Source of the DNA: Promethearchaeota archaeon
Lineage (GTDB): Archaea; Asgardarchaeota; Lokiarchaeia; Sigynarchaeales; SOKP01
DNA: 41,523 nucleotides
Assembly (NCBI GenBank): GCA_004524515.1
Contig: SDNV01000008.1
Location: 1-41,523 of the forward strand
Direction of reading: 5' to 3'
The notes beneath the pieces are model-generated. The model saw only the letters and a program-made list of their open reading frames with translations, was not told where the DNA came from and ran no database searches. Position 1 is the stretch's first letter, and each line of letters begins with the position of its first letter. Shown here one piece after another: positions 1 to 8,860 of the stretch. The position numbers and the translations under genes are program-made.

Positions 1-693
1 AGATTGATTGGGCTTATTTTTTTTGGAATGGAGAGTGAAACAGTCAAAAATATCACGATAATGGAAAAAATGCATAAAATTCCCCCCATAATGATGTTTC
101 CATTGATTATTTTAGCCATTGTTTCCATAGGTTTAATTTTCTTTTACCCTAGTATGATTGATTTTATGTCTGGATGCTTTCCAATTAAGTTCTCAATTGG
201 GACACTATTTTGTTTCCTTACTAACATATTATTATCCATTGGTACTTATCCTATTATCTTTTTAATTATAGTTGGCTTTTTGATAACCTATCCTTTCTAT
301 TTCACAAGAAAAATCTCTCCTCATGCTATTTTAACGAGATTTCTCATAAGAGATGTGTATAATATGTTAAAGAATCGATGGATTTTTAATCCTGTTTATT
401 ATTTATTTCCAATCGGGATTTATAAATTAGGAGGTGTTATGAGAACCCTTCATCTATCACTTAATAAGCTTTATCATAATGTTGGTATAGGAACTTTTAA
501 ATTAGGAAGTTTTATGAGAAGCTTTCATCTATCTCTTGATAAATATTACCGTAAACTTGCATATTTTTTTAGAAATAGTGGTGAATTAATAAGAAAATTC
601 CAAACTGGAAAAATAAATTCAAATTTGCTTTATTTTATTATCTGTATCTTTTTATCCCTTATAATTATATATCTAATGGTAGTGATGAATTAA
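1..693 (+). CDS. Antiporter-like (NuoL/HyfB-type) membrane subunit, 3' part
   Basis: The reading frame is open from the first base, so this is the C-terminal part of a longer gene. It shows hydrophobic segments at about residues 30-50 and 80-100, a long positively charged amphipathic stretch (about 100-200) and a final membrane helix (about 205-228). The stretch before that last helix carries an FQTG motif resembling the conserved QTG near the end of NuoL-type proton-translocating subunits. The stop is followed after one base by the ATG of a second antiporter-like subunit, so the two are co-transcribed. The amphipathic part contains a 25-residue tandem duplication, listed separately. The family call rests mainly on the C-terminal motif and the neighbours; which antiporter subfamily it belongs to cannot be settled without the missing N-terminal part. 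Confidence 0.75.
   Translation, partial: RLIGLIFFGMESETVKNITIMEKMHKIPPIMMFPLIILAIVSIGLIFFYPSMIDFMSGCFPIKFSIGTLFCFLTNILLSIGTYPIIFLIIVGFLITYPFYFTRKISPHAILTRFLIRDVYNMLKNRWIFNPVYYLFPIGIYKLGGVMRTLHLSLNKLYHNVGIGTFKLGSFMRSFHLSLDKYYRKLAYFFRNSGELIRKFQTGKINSNLLYFIICIFLSLIIIYLMVVMN
418..567 (+). repeat. Tandem 75-bp coding duplication in the NuoL-like subunit
   Basis: Two adjacent 25-codon units (418-492 and 493-567) encode related segments: KLGGVMRTLHLSLNKLY in the first and KLGSFMRSFHLSLDKYY in the second. The reading frame is kept. The units lie in the amphipathic region before the last membrane helix. The DNA copies have diverged but are clearly alignable. Confidence 0.8.
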
Positions 694-694
694 T

Positions 695-2203
695 ATGTTA
701 GAATTATCATTTATAACAAGTAAGTATCTGTTTCCCATAACTATACCGCTATTCGTAGCTATTATAATTTTAATAACCGGCAGATTCATGGAAAATAAAA
801 TGCTCTTAGGAAGTATTAGCACCATTGGCTTGATGTTAGTTATATACTTTTCCTTTGCTAATTTTATAGAATCAATGTCTTCTCCAATTCTTCTCGAATT
901 TTCTACAGGAGGAACAATAATTGCAATAGACAGCCTTTCTGCAATGATATCGCTTATCTCCTCCATTCTTGGAGCAATTGTTTCTCTTTACAGTATTGGG
1001 TATTTTGAGGATAAACGAATGACTGAATTTTATTTTCTCCATTTATTAATGATTTCGGCGCTAAATGGTGTAGCATATTCAGGTGATCTCGTGACTCTTT
1101 TTGTATTTACTGAATTTCTTGCTATAACTGCTTATGTGCTGGTTGCATTTCACAGAAATAAGGAATCTATTGAAGCATCCTTTAAGTATATCATAATGGG
1201 CTCAATCGGCGCAGCTTTTGCTTTATTAGCGTTATCTTATGTTTACATTCTCGCAGGTACTACTGACTTGACAAAATTAAACGATGCTTTAAATAATCAG
1301 CCCCGTATTATGCATTATTTCCTTCTTATCATGTTCTTATTTGGATTTGGTGTGAAATCAGCAATCTTTCCAGTTCACACATGGTTACCAGATGCACATT
1401 CAGCAGCTCCATCTGGAGTAAGTGCGATGCTTTCGGGAATCGTTATTGAAGTAGAACTTTTCGCGCTAATAAAAATATTGGTCTCTATTTTTTATAATCG
1501 AACTTCTTCACCTTTTGACCATATAATAACGCTATTTCTACTTATAATTGCTGCCTTAACTATGACAATTCCAAATTTAACTGCGTTAGTACAGGAAGAT
1601 ATTAAAAGAATGTTAGCCTATTCCAGTGTCTACAATATGGGTTTAATGTTAGTAGGTGTAGCGATAGGTACTCCATTGGCATTAGCAGCAACGGCATTTC
1701 ATATTCTAAACCATGGGATCGCAAAGGCAGCTATATTTATCTGTGCTGGATCATTTATTAAGGAGGGAAATACGAGAGAAATAAAAAAATTGATGGGGAT
1801 TGGAACTATAATGAAAGTTACAGCAATAACATTTAGCATCGCCGCATTTTTCTTAGCAGCATTTCCACCATTAGCTATGTTCTGGAGTAAATTATTTCTG
1901 ATAAATGCTACTGTTAGATCCTCAAAACAAATTGGTTGGATGGGGATTATAATCGCAATTTTAATCGTGGTAAATAGCGTGATTTCTATAGGCTACTATT
2001 ATGGTATACTCTTACAAAATATAGTCATTATTCCTGAAAACCAGATTTCAGAAAATGTTCGTGAAGCCTCAGAAAAAAGTAAGACGATAATACTATCTGA
2101 GGTAATACTTCTTGCCATTATGCTAGTGGTAAGCATCATGTCATTATTTATCTTTGATATAATTTGTCATTGTGTAAATTCCTTCATCTCGATTTATAGT
2201 TAA
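695..2203 (+). CDS. Antiporter-like proton-conducting subunit (NuoM/HyfF/MbhH type)
   Basis: A 502-residue membrane protein of the complex I / Mrp / group 4 hydrogenase antiporter family with about 14 helices. Visible signatures are the transmembrane Glu in LFVFTEFLAITAY (Glu140), the Lys in FGFGVKSAIFP (Lys221), and PVHTWLPDAHSAAPSGVSAM (about 226-245), the hallmark of the proton-channel core. It probably pumps H+ or Na+, driven by the peripheral redox subunits encoded just downstream. It starts one base after the stop of the preceding NuoL-like gene and ends 14 bases before the NuoC-like gene, so it is mid-operon. The start is ATG, and the length is normal for the family. Distinguishing HyfF, MbhH and NuoM types needs a tree. 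Confidence 0.92.
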   Translation: MLELSFITSKYLFPITIPLFVAIIILITGRFMENKMLLGSISTIGLMLVIYFSFANFIESMSSPILLEFSTGGTIIAIDSLSAMISLISSILGAIVSLYSIGYFEDKRMTEFYFLHLLMISALNGVAYSGDLVTLFVFTEFLAITAYVLVAFHRNKESIEASFKYIIMGSIGAAFALLALSYVYILAGTTDLTKLNDALNNQPRIMHYFLLIMFLFGFGVKSAIFPVHTWLPDAHSAAPSGVSAMLSGIVIEVELFALIKILVSIFYNRTSSPFDHIITLFLLIIAALTMTIPNLTALVQEDIKRMLAYSSVYNMGLMLVGVAIGTPLALAATAFHILNHGIAKAAIFICAGSFIKEGNTREIKKLMGIGTIMKVTAITFSIAAFFLAAFPPLAMFWSKLFLINATVRSSKQIGWMGIIIAILIVVNSVISIGYYYGILLQNIVIIPENQISENVREASEKSKTIILSEVILLAIMLVVSIMSLFIFDIICHCVNSFISIYS

Positions 2204-2217
2204 GGTGATATGATTAT

Positions 2218-2712
2218 ATGACTAAAGGAATTAATTTTCTAAAACACCTTGAGGAAAATTGTTTAAAACACATGGTCGATAAAAATATTCATTATTTTAA
2301 CATTGAAAAAAAAGATTATCTCATTACCGCAAGATACCTCAAAGAACATATGTTCCGAAGATTATTAACTGTAAGTGCGGTGGATTGGATTAAAGATGAT
2401 TCATTTGAGGTATATTTTATCTTACATATCATGCAGGACAATGTTTATGTAAAAGTTTCTACCCGCATACCAAGAAGAAAAGAAGTTAAAATCGAAAGTT
2501 TATCCGAATTATGGTCGAATGCGGCGTTACACGAGAGAGAGGTATGGGAAATGTTTGGTATTGTCTTCGAGGGGAACAAAATGTTAAAACCGTTATTTTT
2601 AGAAGACTGGATTGGCCCACCCCCTTTTAGAAAAGATTTTGATTGGAGGAAATATGTTAAAAGAAATTTCAATATAGCGATGCCAGATTTTCAAAAGGAA
2701 GGTGTGAAATGA
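2218..2712 (+). CDS. NuoC-like (30 kDa) subunit of a complex I/group 4 hydrogenase-related complex
   Basis: A 164-residue soluble subunit. The C-terminal half has the family signature: EREVWEMFGI followed by the LEDWIGPPPFRKDF segment, matching the ErE-DlfGI and RKDyP blocks of NuoC/EchD/HyfG-N. The N-terminal half is the usual short alpha/beta domain. In relatives this protein braces the large subunit on the peripheral arm and binds no cofactor. A Shine-Dalgarno-like AAGGTGA (2202-2208) lies 9 bases before the ATG. The stop overlaps the next start (ATGA), implying translational coupling with the ferredoxin/NuoB/NuoD fusion. Confidence 0.88.
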   Translation: MTKGINFLKHLEENCLKHMVDKNIHYFNIEKKDYLITARYLKEHMFRRLLTVSAVDWIKDDSFEVYFILHIMQDNVYVKVSTRIPRRKEVKIESLSELWSNAALHEREVWEMFGIVFEGNKMLKPLFLEDWIGPPPFRKDFDWRKYVKRNFNIAMPDFQKEGVK

Positions 2713-4709
2713 TCAAGAGATTATTTAATATATTTAAATCGGGGATTAAGCTTTTAATAAAAAAACCAATTACGTTCAAATTTCCTCCTGAAGCGCCACT
2801 TTCAAAAAAATTTAGAGGACGTCATATTTTCCATCAAGAAAAGTGTATATCTTGCGGGAGATGCTTTAAAATATGTCCTAACGGAGTAATTGAGATGGTT
2901 GAAAGACAGAAAGATGGTAAAGCCGTCTATTATCCGAGTATTGATTATTCAAAGTGTTGTTTTTGCGGGCTATGTGTCGATTTATGTCCAAATAGGGCTC
3001 TTGAAATGATAAATTTTTCCATGATTATTTCAACAACCAGAAAAGAATTAATTTATTCACCCGAAATGTTAGCTCAATACCCATCATTAAAATATCCTGA
3101 AAAACAAAGGAGGATGAGCATTATAAATTGGGCTCGTTCAAGGAGCTTATGGGTAACAAACTTCTTTACTGGATGTTGTTATATAGAATTGATACCGTGG
3201 ATTGGTAGTGGATTTGATATGGAAAGATTCGGAATTATCGCAAAAGCAAGCCCACTCCATTCAGATATGCTTATTATAGGGGGATATGTCACATATAAAA
3301 CACTTAAGAGGATAATTAGAATATATAACATGATGCCTCATCCGAAATTTGTGTTAAGTCTTGGAAGCTGTCCCATGACAGGAGGAATATATTGGGATAG
3401 TTATAATACGATAAAAAGGATTGATGATTATATCCCGGTGGATATATGGATTGCGGGGTGTCCGCCAAGGCCAGAAGCAATAGGACTTGCTGCTTCTCAT
3501 GCGATACTATCTATCGAAGATGGTAACATGCAAAGTGAGGGAAATGTTGAAATGAAAAAGAAGATTCAATATTGGAATACAAATGATTTGATGGTTGAAC
3601 CAATCTTAGAGAAGGTTAAGATTGATGAAAGCATAATTAACTTTGGCCCCCAACATCCTGCATCAGGTAATTTTTCAATAAGATTGACCACTAAGGGAGA
3701 AATAATAAAAAATGCAGAATGCATCGCAGGGTATCTCCACAGAGGAATTGAGAAACTTTGTGAGTATAGGGGATGGTATCAGAACATAGGGCTTATAGCA
3801 CGGGCATGTGTCTTCGATGGTGCAGCTTATGAAATAGGGTACGTCAGTGCTGTAGAAAAATTATTAGAAATAGAAATTCCCGAAAGAGCGAAATATCTAA
3901 GAGTAATTCAAGCAGAATTATCAAGGATTCAAAGTCATTTTCTTAATTTAGGGCTTGTAGCTTTTAGTAGTGGATTTGATACAGTAGCGAGGCTAGCATG
4001 GGGGGATAGAGAAAGAATTATTTTCCTCCTTGAATCATTGTGCGGAGGACGTATCTATCAAATATATAATCTTCCAGGAGGGGTGAGGGGTGATATTTCA
4101 GAAGAATTTGAAGAAAATTTACCCAATGTAACATCATACATAAGGAATAGACTCAAGATTCTTGATGACCTCTTTATACAAAATCCAGTTTTTAGAAAAA
4201 GAACTACTAACTTGGGGGTAATATCTTATGATAATGCAATAGAATTTGATATTATCGGTCCTAATATGAGGGCCTCAGGTGTAAAATTTGACGTGAGACA
4301 AATGACTCCATACGCAGCTTATGATAAACTTCATTTGAATGTGCCAACATTCGATTATGGAGATGTCTATCATAGAGTGTTGGTAAGACGACTTGAAATC
4401 GAAAAAAGTCTTAATTTAATAGAAGAAGGTATCAATAAGCTGCCTGATGGTCCGATTAAATTGAAACTTAGATCTAAATATCAGATCCCTGAAGGAGAAG
4501 CTATAACTTTTGTTGAAAGCGCAAGGGGAGAGTTATGTTTCCATGTGATAAGCGATGGAGGTGTTAATCCTTATAGAATTAAGATAAGAGGCCCGTCATT
4601 TGATTCAATTCTTTTTTTGTTGCCAAAATTACTTAAAGATTGTTATTTAGCGGATGTACCATTAATTTACTGGAGCCTGGATAATTGTCCCTCAGATCAC
4701 GATAGATGA
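2709..4709 (+). CDS. Ferredoxin-NuoB-NuoD triple fusion of an energy-converting hydrogenase-related complex
   Basis: One 666-residue frame holds three normally separate subunits. Residues 40-105 form a NuoI-like 2x[4Fe-4S] ferredoxin (Cys46/49/52/56 and Cys83/86/89/93). Residues about 140-265 form a NuoB-like small subunit with all four N2-cluster cysteines (Cys156, 157, 221, 251). Residues about 305-666 form a NuoD-like large subunit (FGPQHPAS, ELSRIQSHFL, C-terminal SLD...DR). The first NiFe motif, RxCxxC in hydrogenases, reads RACVFD (Cys367, Asp370); the second, DPCxSCxDR, reads DNCPSDHDR (Cys660, Asp663). So each motif keeps its first Cys and has Asp for the second. The positions of the complex I quinone His and Tyr are Gly320 and Leu362. 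It is therefore neither a standard hydrogenase nor a quinone reductase, and resembles the Ehr (hydrogenase-related) group. It is the last gene of the operon; a NuoH-like subunit is expected upstream of the window. Confidence 0.9.
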   Translation: MIKRLFNIFKSGIKLLIKKPITFKFPPEAPLSKKFRGRHIFHQEKCISCGRCFKICPNGVIEMVERQKDGKAVYYPSIDYSKCCFCGLCVDLCPNRALEMINFSMIISTTRKELIYSPEMLAQYPSLKYPEKQRRMSIINWARSRSLWVTNFFTGCCYIELIPWIGSGFDMERFGIIAKASPLHSDMLIIGGYVTYKTLKRIIRIYNMMPHPKFVLSLGSCPMTGGIYWDSYNTIKRIDDYIPVDIWIAGCPPRPEAIGLAASHAILSIEDGNMQSEGNVEMKKKIQYWNTNDLMVEPILEKVKIDESIINFGPQHPASGNFSIRLTTKGEIIKNAECIAGYLHRGIEKLCEYRGWYQNIGLIARACVFDGAAYEIGYVSAVEKLLEIEIPERAKYLRVIQAELSRIQSHFLNLGLVAFSSGFDTVARLAWGDRERIIFLLESLCGGRIYQIYNLPGGVRGDISEEFEENLPNVTSYIRNRLKILDDLFIQNPVFRKRTTNLGVISYDNAIEFDIIGPNMRASGVKFDVRQMTPYAAYDKLHLNVPTFDYGDVYHRVLVRRLEIEKSLNLIEEGINKLPDGPIKLKLRSKYQIPEGEAITFVESARGELCFHVISDGGVNPYRIKIRGPSFDSILFLLPKLLKDCYLADVPLIYWSLDNCPSDHDR

Positions 4710-4781
4710 GCCACTTTTTCACGAAAATCAGAAGATATGATGGAAATTATTGCAAAATTACCTAATTCATTCATAACTATG

Positions 4782-4790
4782 TTTTTTTTT
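4782..4790 (+). terminator. T-run after the membrane-complex operon
   Basis: Nine consecutive T lie about 75 bases past the fusion-gene stop, with no strong hairpin. This fits an archaeal T-rich terminator. The next gene lies convergently on the other strand. Confidence 0.4.
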
Positions 4791-4883
4791 GTAATAGAGA
4801 AAGTTATATTTTATTTCAAAAAATCTATGATTTTTTCTTTAAGATAGATCCTTTCAAACAAGACCAATCCTAGTTTTTCTCTC

Positions 4884-7193
4884 TTAAATTTTAATATCAA
4901 GAAGCTTTTTTAATAAAAGTAATGCTCCCTTTTTGTCAAGTGGTTCGTTATTCGACCCACATTTAGGGCTCATTATGCAACCCGGACACCCATTAGGTTC
5001 ATTACAACTACAAGATTCGATTAGTCTATGAGTAAGATCTAATAAATCGACCAAGTCTTCATATAATGATTCAGCAATGCCAATCCCTCCTTTATAAGCA
5101 TCATAAATATAAATTAGAGGTTGTTGCTTCACAGGATCAAAATCAATTGACAGCCCTCCGAGGTCCCATCTTGATATTTGCGCTAATGCGGGAGCCATGG
5201 CTATCATTGCATGTTCAATGGCATGCACAGTTCCCCCGAGATCATGCCCCTTCATTTCTAATTCTTTTTGAAATTCATAGGGAATAAGGAACCAAAGTGC
5301 CTGAGACTCGAATTCAATTATAGGAATGTCCTCCAAGGGAAATCTTGAGCGGATTTCTTGAGTTAGGGTATCAATTACTTTATAAGAATAATATTCATGC
5401 TGTACTTTAACATTTCCAAAATAAGCTTTTATTTGATTATTTGGTCCAGTAGCTTTCTCTGAAAGGATCTCAATAGGTGTAATTTCAGTATGTTTTAAAG
5501 ATTGGGTATAGAAATCCACATTAGCTCTTGTTATAAATACTTTTCTCATCTCAAAATCAATTTCTTCAACTATATAAGTCTCAGCTTCATACAGATAAAC
5601 AGCTCCATGGTGTAAATCCCTGAACACATAACTTTCATCTTCAATAGTTAAAAATTCTTCCTTACCGAACCCCCTTAATATCACCTTATAACTCTTATCT
5701 GAAAGGTTATTGATCCCAAACCGTTCATTAGGAAAAAATTCTCCTTTCCAATAATACTTATCTCCACGCTTCATTAGAAGAGACTCGGAAACCAATTCTT
5801 CAAGGGCCTGCTCAAAAATCTTTTTATCAAGAATACCAAATTTTGGATAATCAGTAAGTTGTAAGGGAATCTCTTTAGCAGCACAACATAAATGATTTTT
5901 TAAGATATATTTATTATTTAAAGTGATTAGTACTTCTTCCTTGATTGGACCAAATAAAATCTCGGGATTATGAATATAAAATAAATCGAGTGGATTGGGC
6001 ATAGGAACTAAGGTAGAAATTGATAATGCCTCCCCTCTCCCAGAACGGCCAATTTGTTGTCTAAAACTGGAAAGAGTACCTGGAAATCCCGAACTAATAG
6101 TTGAATCTAAAGATCCGATATCAATTCCTAACTCTAACGCATTAGTTGAGCTTATGCCTAAAATTTTTTTACTTTTAAAATTCTTCTCAATTTCTCTTCT
6201 TTTATTTTTACTGATCCCCGCACGATAACTAAAGATTTTATCCTTTAGAGTTGGTAAAGCCTCTCTCGTCCAAATGGCTTGAAGTTCAGCCATTTTTCTT
6301 GAAAGCGTAAAAGTAAGAGTTTGAATATTTTTTTGTAAATGATTAATAAATAAGTTTTTAGTTTCTTGATGAGCTGAACGATATTTACCTGAAATGTTAT
6401 CGTAGGGTAAATCCCATAAAATAACTTTTTTAGCTCCTGAAGGGGAGTCATCCTTATCTATGATAAAAAATTCCTCACCTACTAATTTTTCGGCAAAATG
6501 TTTGGCATTATTTATAGTAGCACTCGCTAAAATCCAAATGGGTTTTACATTATATAACTCAAGGATTCGTTTTAGACGTCTAATTAATAAAGCGAAATTT
6601 GAACCAAAAATTCCTCTATATATATGAATTTCGTCCAAAACAATATACTTCAAATTCTTACAAATTCGCTGCCATTTCTGTTTAAACCACGGCAAATAGA
6701 AATGAAGCCCATAAGGATTAGTAATGATAATATTGGCATTCGATAATACTTGTCTTTTTTCATTGGATTCTACATCCCCATCGTATATTCCCCCTCTACT
6801 CTGCTTTATGTTTGTTTCAGAGAATAACATTCTCAAAATAGCTAATTGATCTCTAGCCAGAGCTTTAGTGGGGAAAATATAGAGAGCCGTAGTTTTTTCA
6901 TTCTCTAGAATGGAATTTAGGACAGATAAATTGTATACTAAGGATTTCCCCGATGCGGTAGAGGTAACTATTACCGTATTTTTACCTTCTGAAATATGGT
7001 TTATAGCCTCAGCTTGATGGCCCCACAATTCTATAGAATTATTAGTTAACCATCGCTGTAATCTTTTTCTTAGAGGTTGGTTTAGTTTACCAAACTCTGC
7101 TTTTTTCGCAGGTATGTGTTGAATATACGATATTTGTTCAGAATAAAAATCTTGAGATTTAATATATTCTAAAAATTGTTCAAAATCAACCAT
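4884..7193 (-). CDS. DEAD/DEAH helicase with C-terminal DUF1998 zinc motif (MrfA/Hrq1 type)
   Basis: A superfamily 2 helicase of about 769 residues. It shows Walker A TASGKS (about residue 80), the DEIH box, SATI (motif III), ELGIDIG and the motif VI string QQIGRSGRG. After the helicase core comes a long region ending in a cysteine cluster, CSCNEPNGCPGCIMSPKCG, typical of the DUF1998/MrfA domain of the YprA-MrfA-Hrq1 family, which unwinds DNA 3'-5' and in Bacillus works in mitomycin-lesion repair. The frame can be opened at a TTG four codons upstream (7205), but ATG at 7193 is the more natural start. The gene stands alone, convergent with the membrane-complex operon; no MrfB-like nuclease is next to it. 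The family call is firm; the repair role is inferred from relatives. Confidence 0.9.
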   Translation of the reverse strand: MVDFEQFLEYIKSQDFYSEQISYIQHIPAKKAEFGKLNQPLRKRLQRWLTNNSIELWGHQAEAINHISEGKNTVIVTSTASGKSLVYNLSVLNSILENEKTTALYIFPTKALARDQLAILRMLFSETNIKQSRGGIYDGDVESNEKRQVLSNANIIITNPYGLHFYLPWFKQKWQRICKNLKYIVLDEIHIYRGIFGSNFALLIRRLKRILELYNVKPIWILASATINNAKHFAEKLVGEEFFIIDKDDSPSGAKKVILWDLPYDNISGKYRSAHQETKNLFINHLQKNIQTLTFTLSRKMAELQAIWTREALPTLKDKIFSYRAGISKNKRREIEKNFKSKKILGISSTNALELGIDIGSLDSTISSGFPGTLSSFRQQIGRSGRGEALSISTLVPMPNPLDLFYIHNPEILFGPIKEEVLITLNNKYILKNHLCCAAKEIPLQLTDYPKFGILDKKIFEQALEELVSESLLMKRGDKYYWKGEFFPNERFGINNLSDKSYKVILRGFGKEEFLTIEDESYVFRDLHHGAVYLYEAETYIVEEIDFEMRKVFITRANVDFYTQSLKHTEITPIEILSEKATGPNNQIKAYFGNVKVQHEYYSYKVIDTLTQEIRSRFPLEDIPIIEFESQALWFLIPYEFQKELEMKGHDLGGTVHAIEHAMIAMAPALAQISRWDLGGLSIDFDPVKQQPLIYIYDAYKGGIGIAESLYEDLVDLLDLTHRLIESCSCNEPNGCPGCIMSPKCGSNNEPLDKKGALLLLKKLLDIKI

Positions 7194-7432
7194 ATATAGA
7201 GTCAATATCTAAAATGAATAATCTAATTAAAAAGTTCAAAAGGTTACTGAATTATTAATTTTTATTCATGAATAATAAAAGCAGTTGCTTTTATCTTTTT
7301 TTTCAAAAATTTAAATACTTAAAGTTTATTTATAATTTAAGATATTTTGGAAAATTATTTTGAATTTTAAATATAGGCATAGATTTGAATGTTAGATAAT
7401 AAAAAAAACCCAATTTAGGAATTTTAAAGAAC

Positions 7433-8425
7433 ATGTCTATAGCTGAATGGAAAAAAGTTGAGTTTCAACAATTTGCACAGGAGTTTGGGACGGATTTAAT
7501 AATTAAAAATGCACCTCCGTTATTATATCCCAAAAAAGATATAGAGCATGAAGCGTATAATTCCTTGATTGCTTTTTTTCTTGTAGCGGCAAGTTTGTGT
7601 ATTTATACGTCTATTTCATTATTTCTCATGGAATTTTACTTTAATGTTATTTCCTTTATTATAATCATTTTAGTATTAGCTAGTTTAGATCTTATATTAC
7701 TATTTAATTATATTAAATCCAAAGTCTATATCAAACCGATAGAATGCTGGATTGAAATATATAATTATTCAGACGTTTATTGTTTGAGTTATTATCCCGT
7801 ATTTACAGGTAAAAGCCTTCCTAATAAGGCAAAAGATATAATTTATAAATTATACCGACAAGAAGTACTGAAAACTAAGATTGATATTACCCAAATTGAG
7901 CTTTATTTGAAAATATCGAAAAATAATTTTAATAATCATGAAAATTTAGGATTTTTTTTCCCATACGGAAAAGGTAAACATTTCCGAGATGAAAATATTA
8001 ATCGAAATTCGTGGCAATATTTTCCTTTTGAACAATCCTTAAATGAAAATTTTATAGCAATCGCAAACTGGGATCACCAATTCGAATGGCGGTTAGATTT
8101 AAATAGTGATTTTGATAAGCTTAATGAATATTCTCCCTGGATTATTAAAAAGTGGAATGTTGAAAATATAAAACCTTTAACAGAAGACTATAAGAAGAAA
8201 CTTAGATGGAATCTTCGATGTTTGGATTCAGCACCTAAATTGAAACCCTGGAAAGGAGATTTGGTAGATCAAACCTATGAAAATGAAGACGCTTATAAAG
8301 ATTTAGAAATCATCGAGGATGCAATAGAGAAAATCATGGGAAAAGGTGTGGAATTAAATAATTTAAAAGATCTGGAACAAGAACTTTTAAAATTTAAAAT
8401 TTATTTTAGAGATTTACAATTTTAG
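7433..8425 (+). CDS. Unrecognised protein with two N-terminal membrane helices
   Basis: A 330-residue protein not recognised as any family. Residues about 44-68 and 71-92 form two closely spaced hydrophobic helices, so a short N-terminal tail and a C-terminal domain of about 235 residues would lie on the same face of the membrane. The soluble part is rich in Trp, Tyr, Asn and Lys and ends in a charged, helix-rich tail. It has no cysteine motif, nucleotide-binding loop or signal peptide. It is followed on the same strand by another membrane-anchored protein of unknown function, and the two may form one unit. The ATG lies in AT-rich DNA with no clear ribosome-binding site. Coding status is supported by length and composition only. 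Confidence 0.7.
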   Translation: MSIAEWKKVEFQQFAQEFGTDLIIKNAPPLLYPKKDIEHEAYNSLIAFFLVAASLCIYTSISLFLMEFYFNVISFIIIILVLASLDLILLFNYIKSKVYIKPIECWIEIYNYSDVYCLSYYPVFTGKSLPNKAKDIIYKLYRQEVLKTKIDITQIELYLKISKNNFNNHENLGFFFPYGKGKHFRDENINRNSWQYFPFEQSLNENFIAIANWDHQFEWRLDLNSDFDKLNEYSPWIIKKWNVENIKPLTEDYKKKLRWNLRCLDSAPKLKPWKGDLVDQTYENEDAYKDLEIIEDAIEKIMGKGVELNNLKDLEQELLKFKIYFRDLQF

Positions 8426-8860
8426 ACTCATATTTTAGAATATATTATAATTAGGAAAATCAGTTTGAATTCAGTTAATATTAATTTCTATTTTTATTTT
8501 TTGCTCTCGATAAATTAATTTTAGAAATATTGATATAAGGAAAACTCCATAATCTTACTATAAAAATAATTATTTTCCTAGATAATTTAGAATAAAATTT
8601 GAAGAAGTGAAATAATTCTGGAATCAATACAATCAATTTCAAAATTAGAAATTCCGATAGATAAATTATTTTATAATAAAGATTCTAAGATATTATCAAT
8701 TGAAATTCTTGGATTTACCTTTATTGGTCATTATAAAAAATCCACGACGATTAGTGAAATATTAGACGATATTTATAAGTCATTACCTAATGTTCAGGTT
8801 GACAGAGATGATATTCATATAATAGACGCTGCACATTTACATATTCATGGAAATACTAAA

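Noticed and set aside
2709..4709. A true NiFe hydrogenase (Ech/Mbh type)
   Set aside because: Both metal-binding motifs lack their second cysteine, so a standard NiFe centre is not supported.
4732..4790. Possible hairpin terminator before the T-run
   Set aside because: No stem of useful length precedes the nine T; only the T-run is reported.
8780..8860. Selenocysteine or stop read-through upstream of 8861
   Set aside because: The upstream frame has no internal stop until TGA at 8600-8602, and nothing protein-like lies before that stop.
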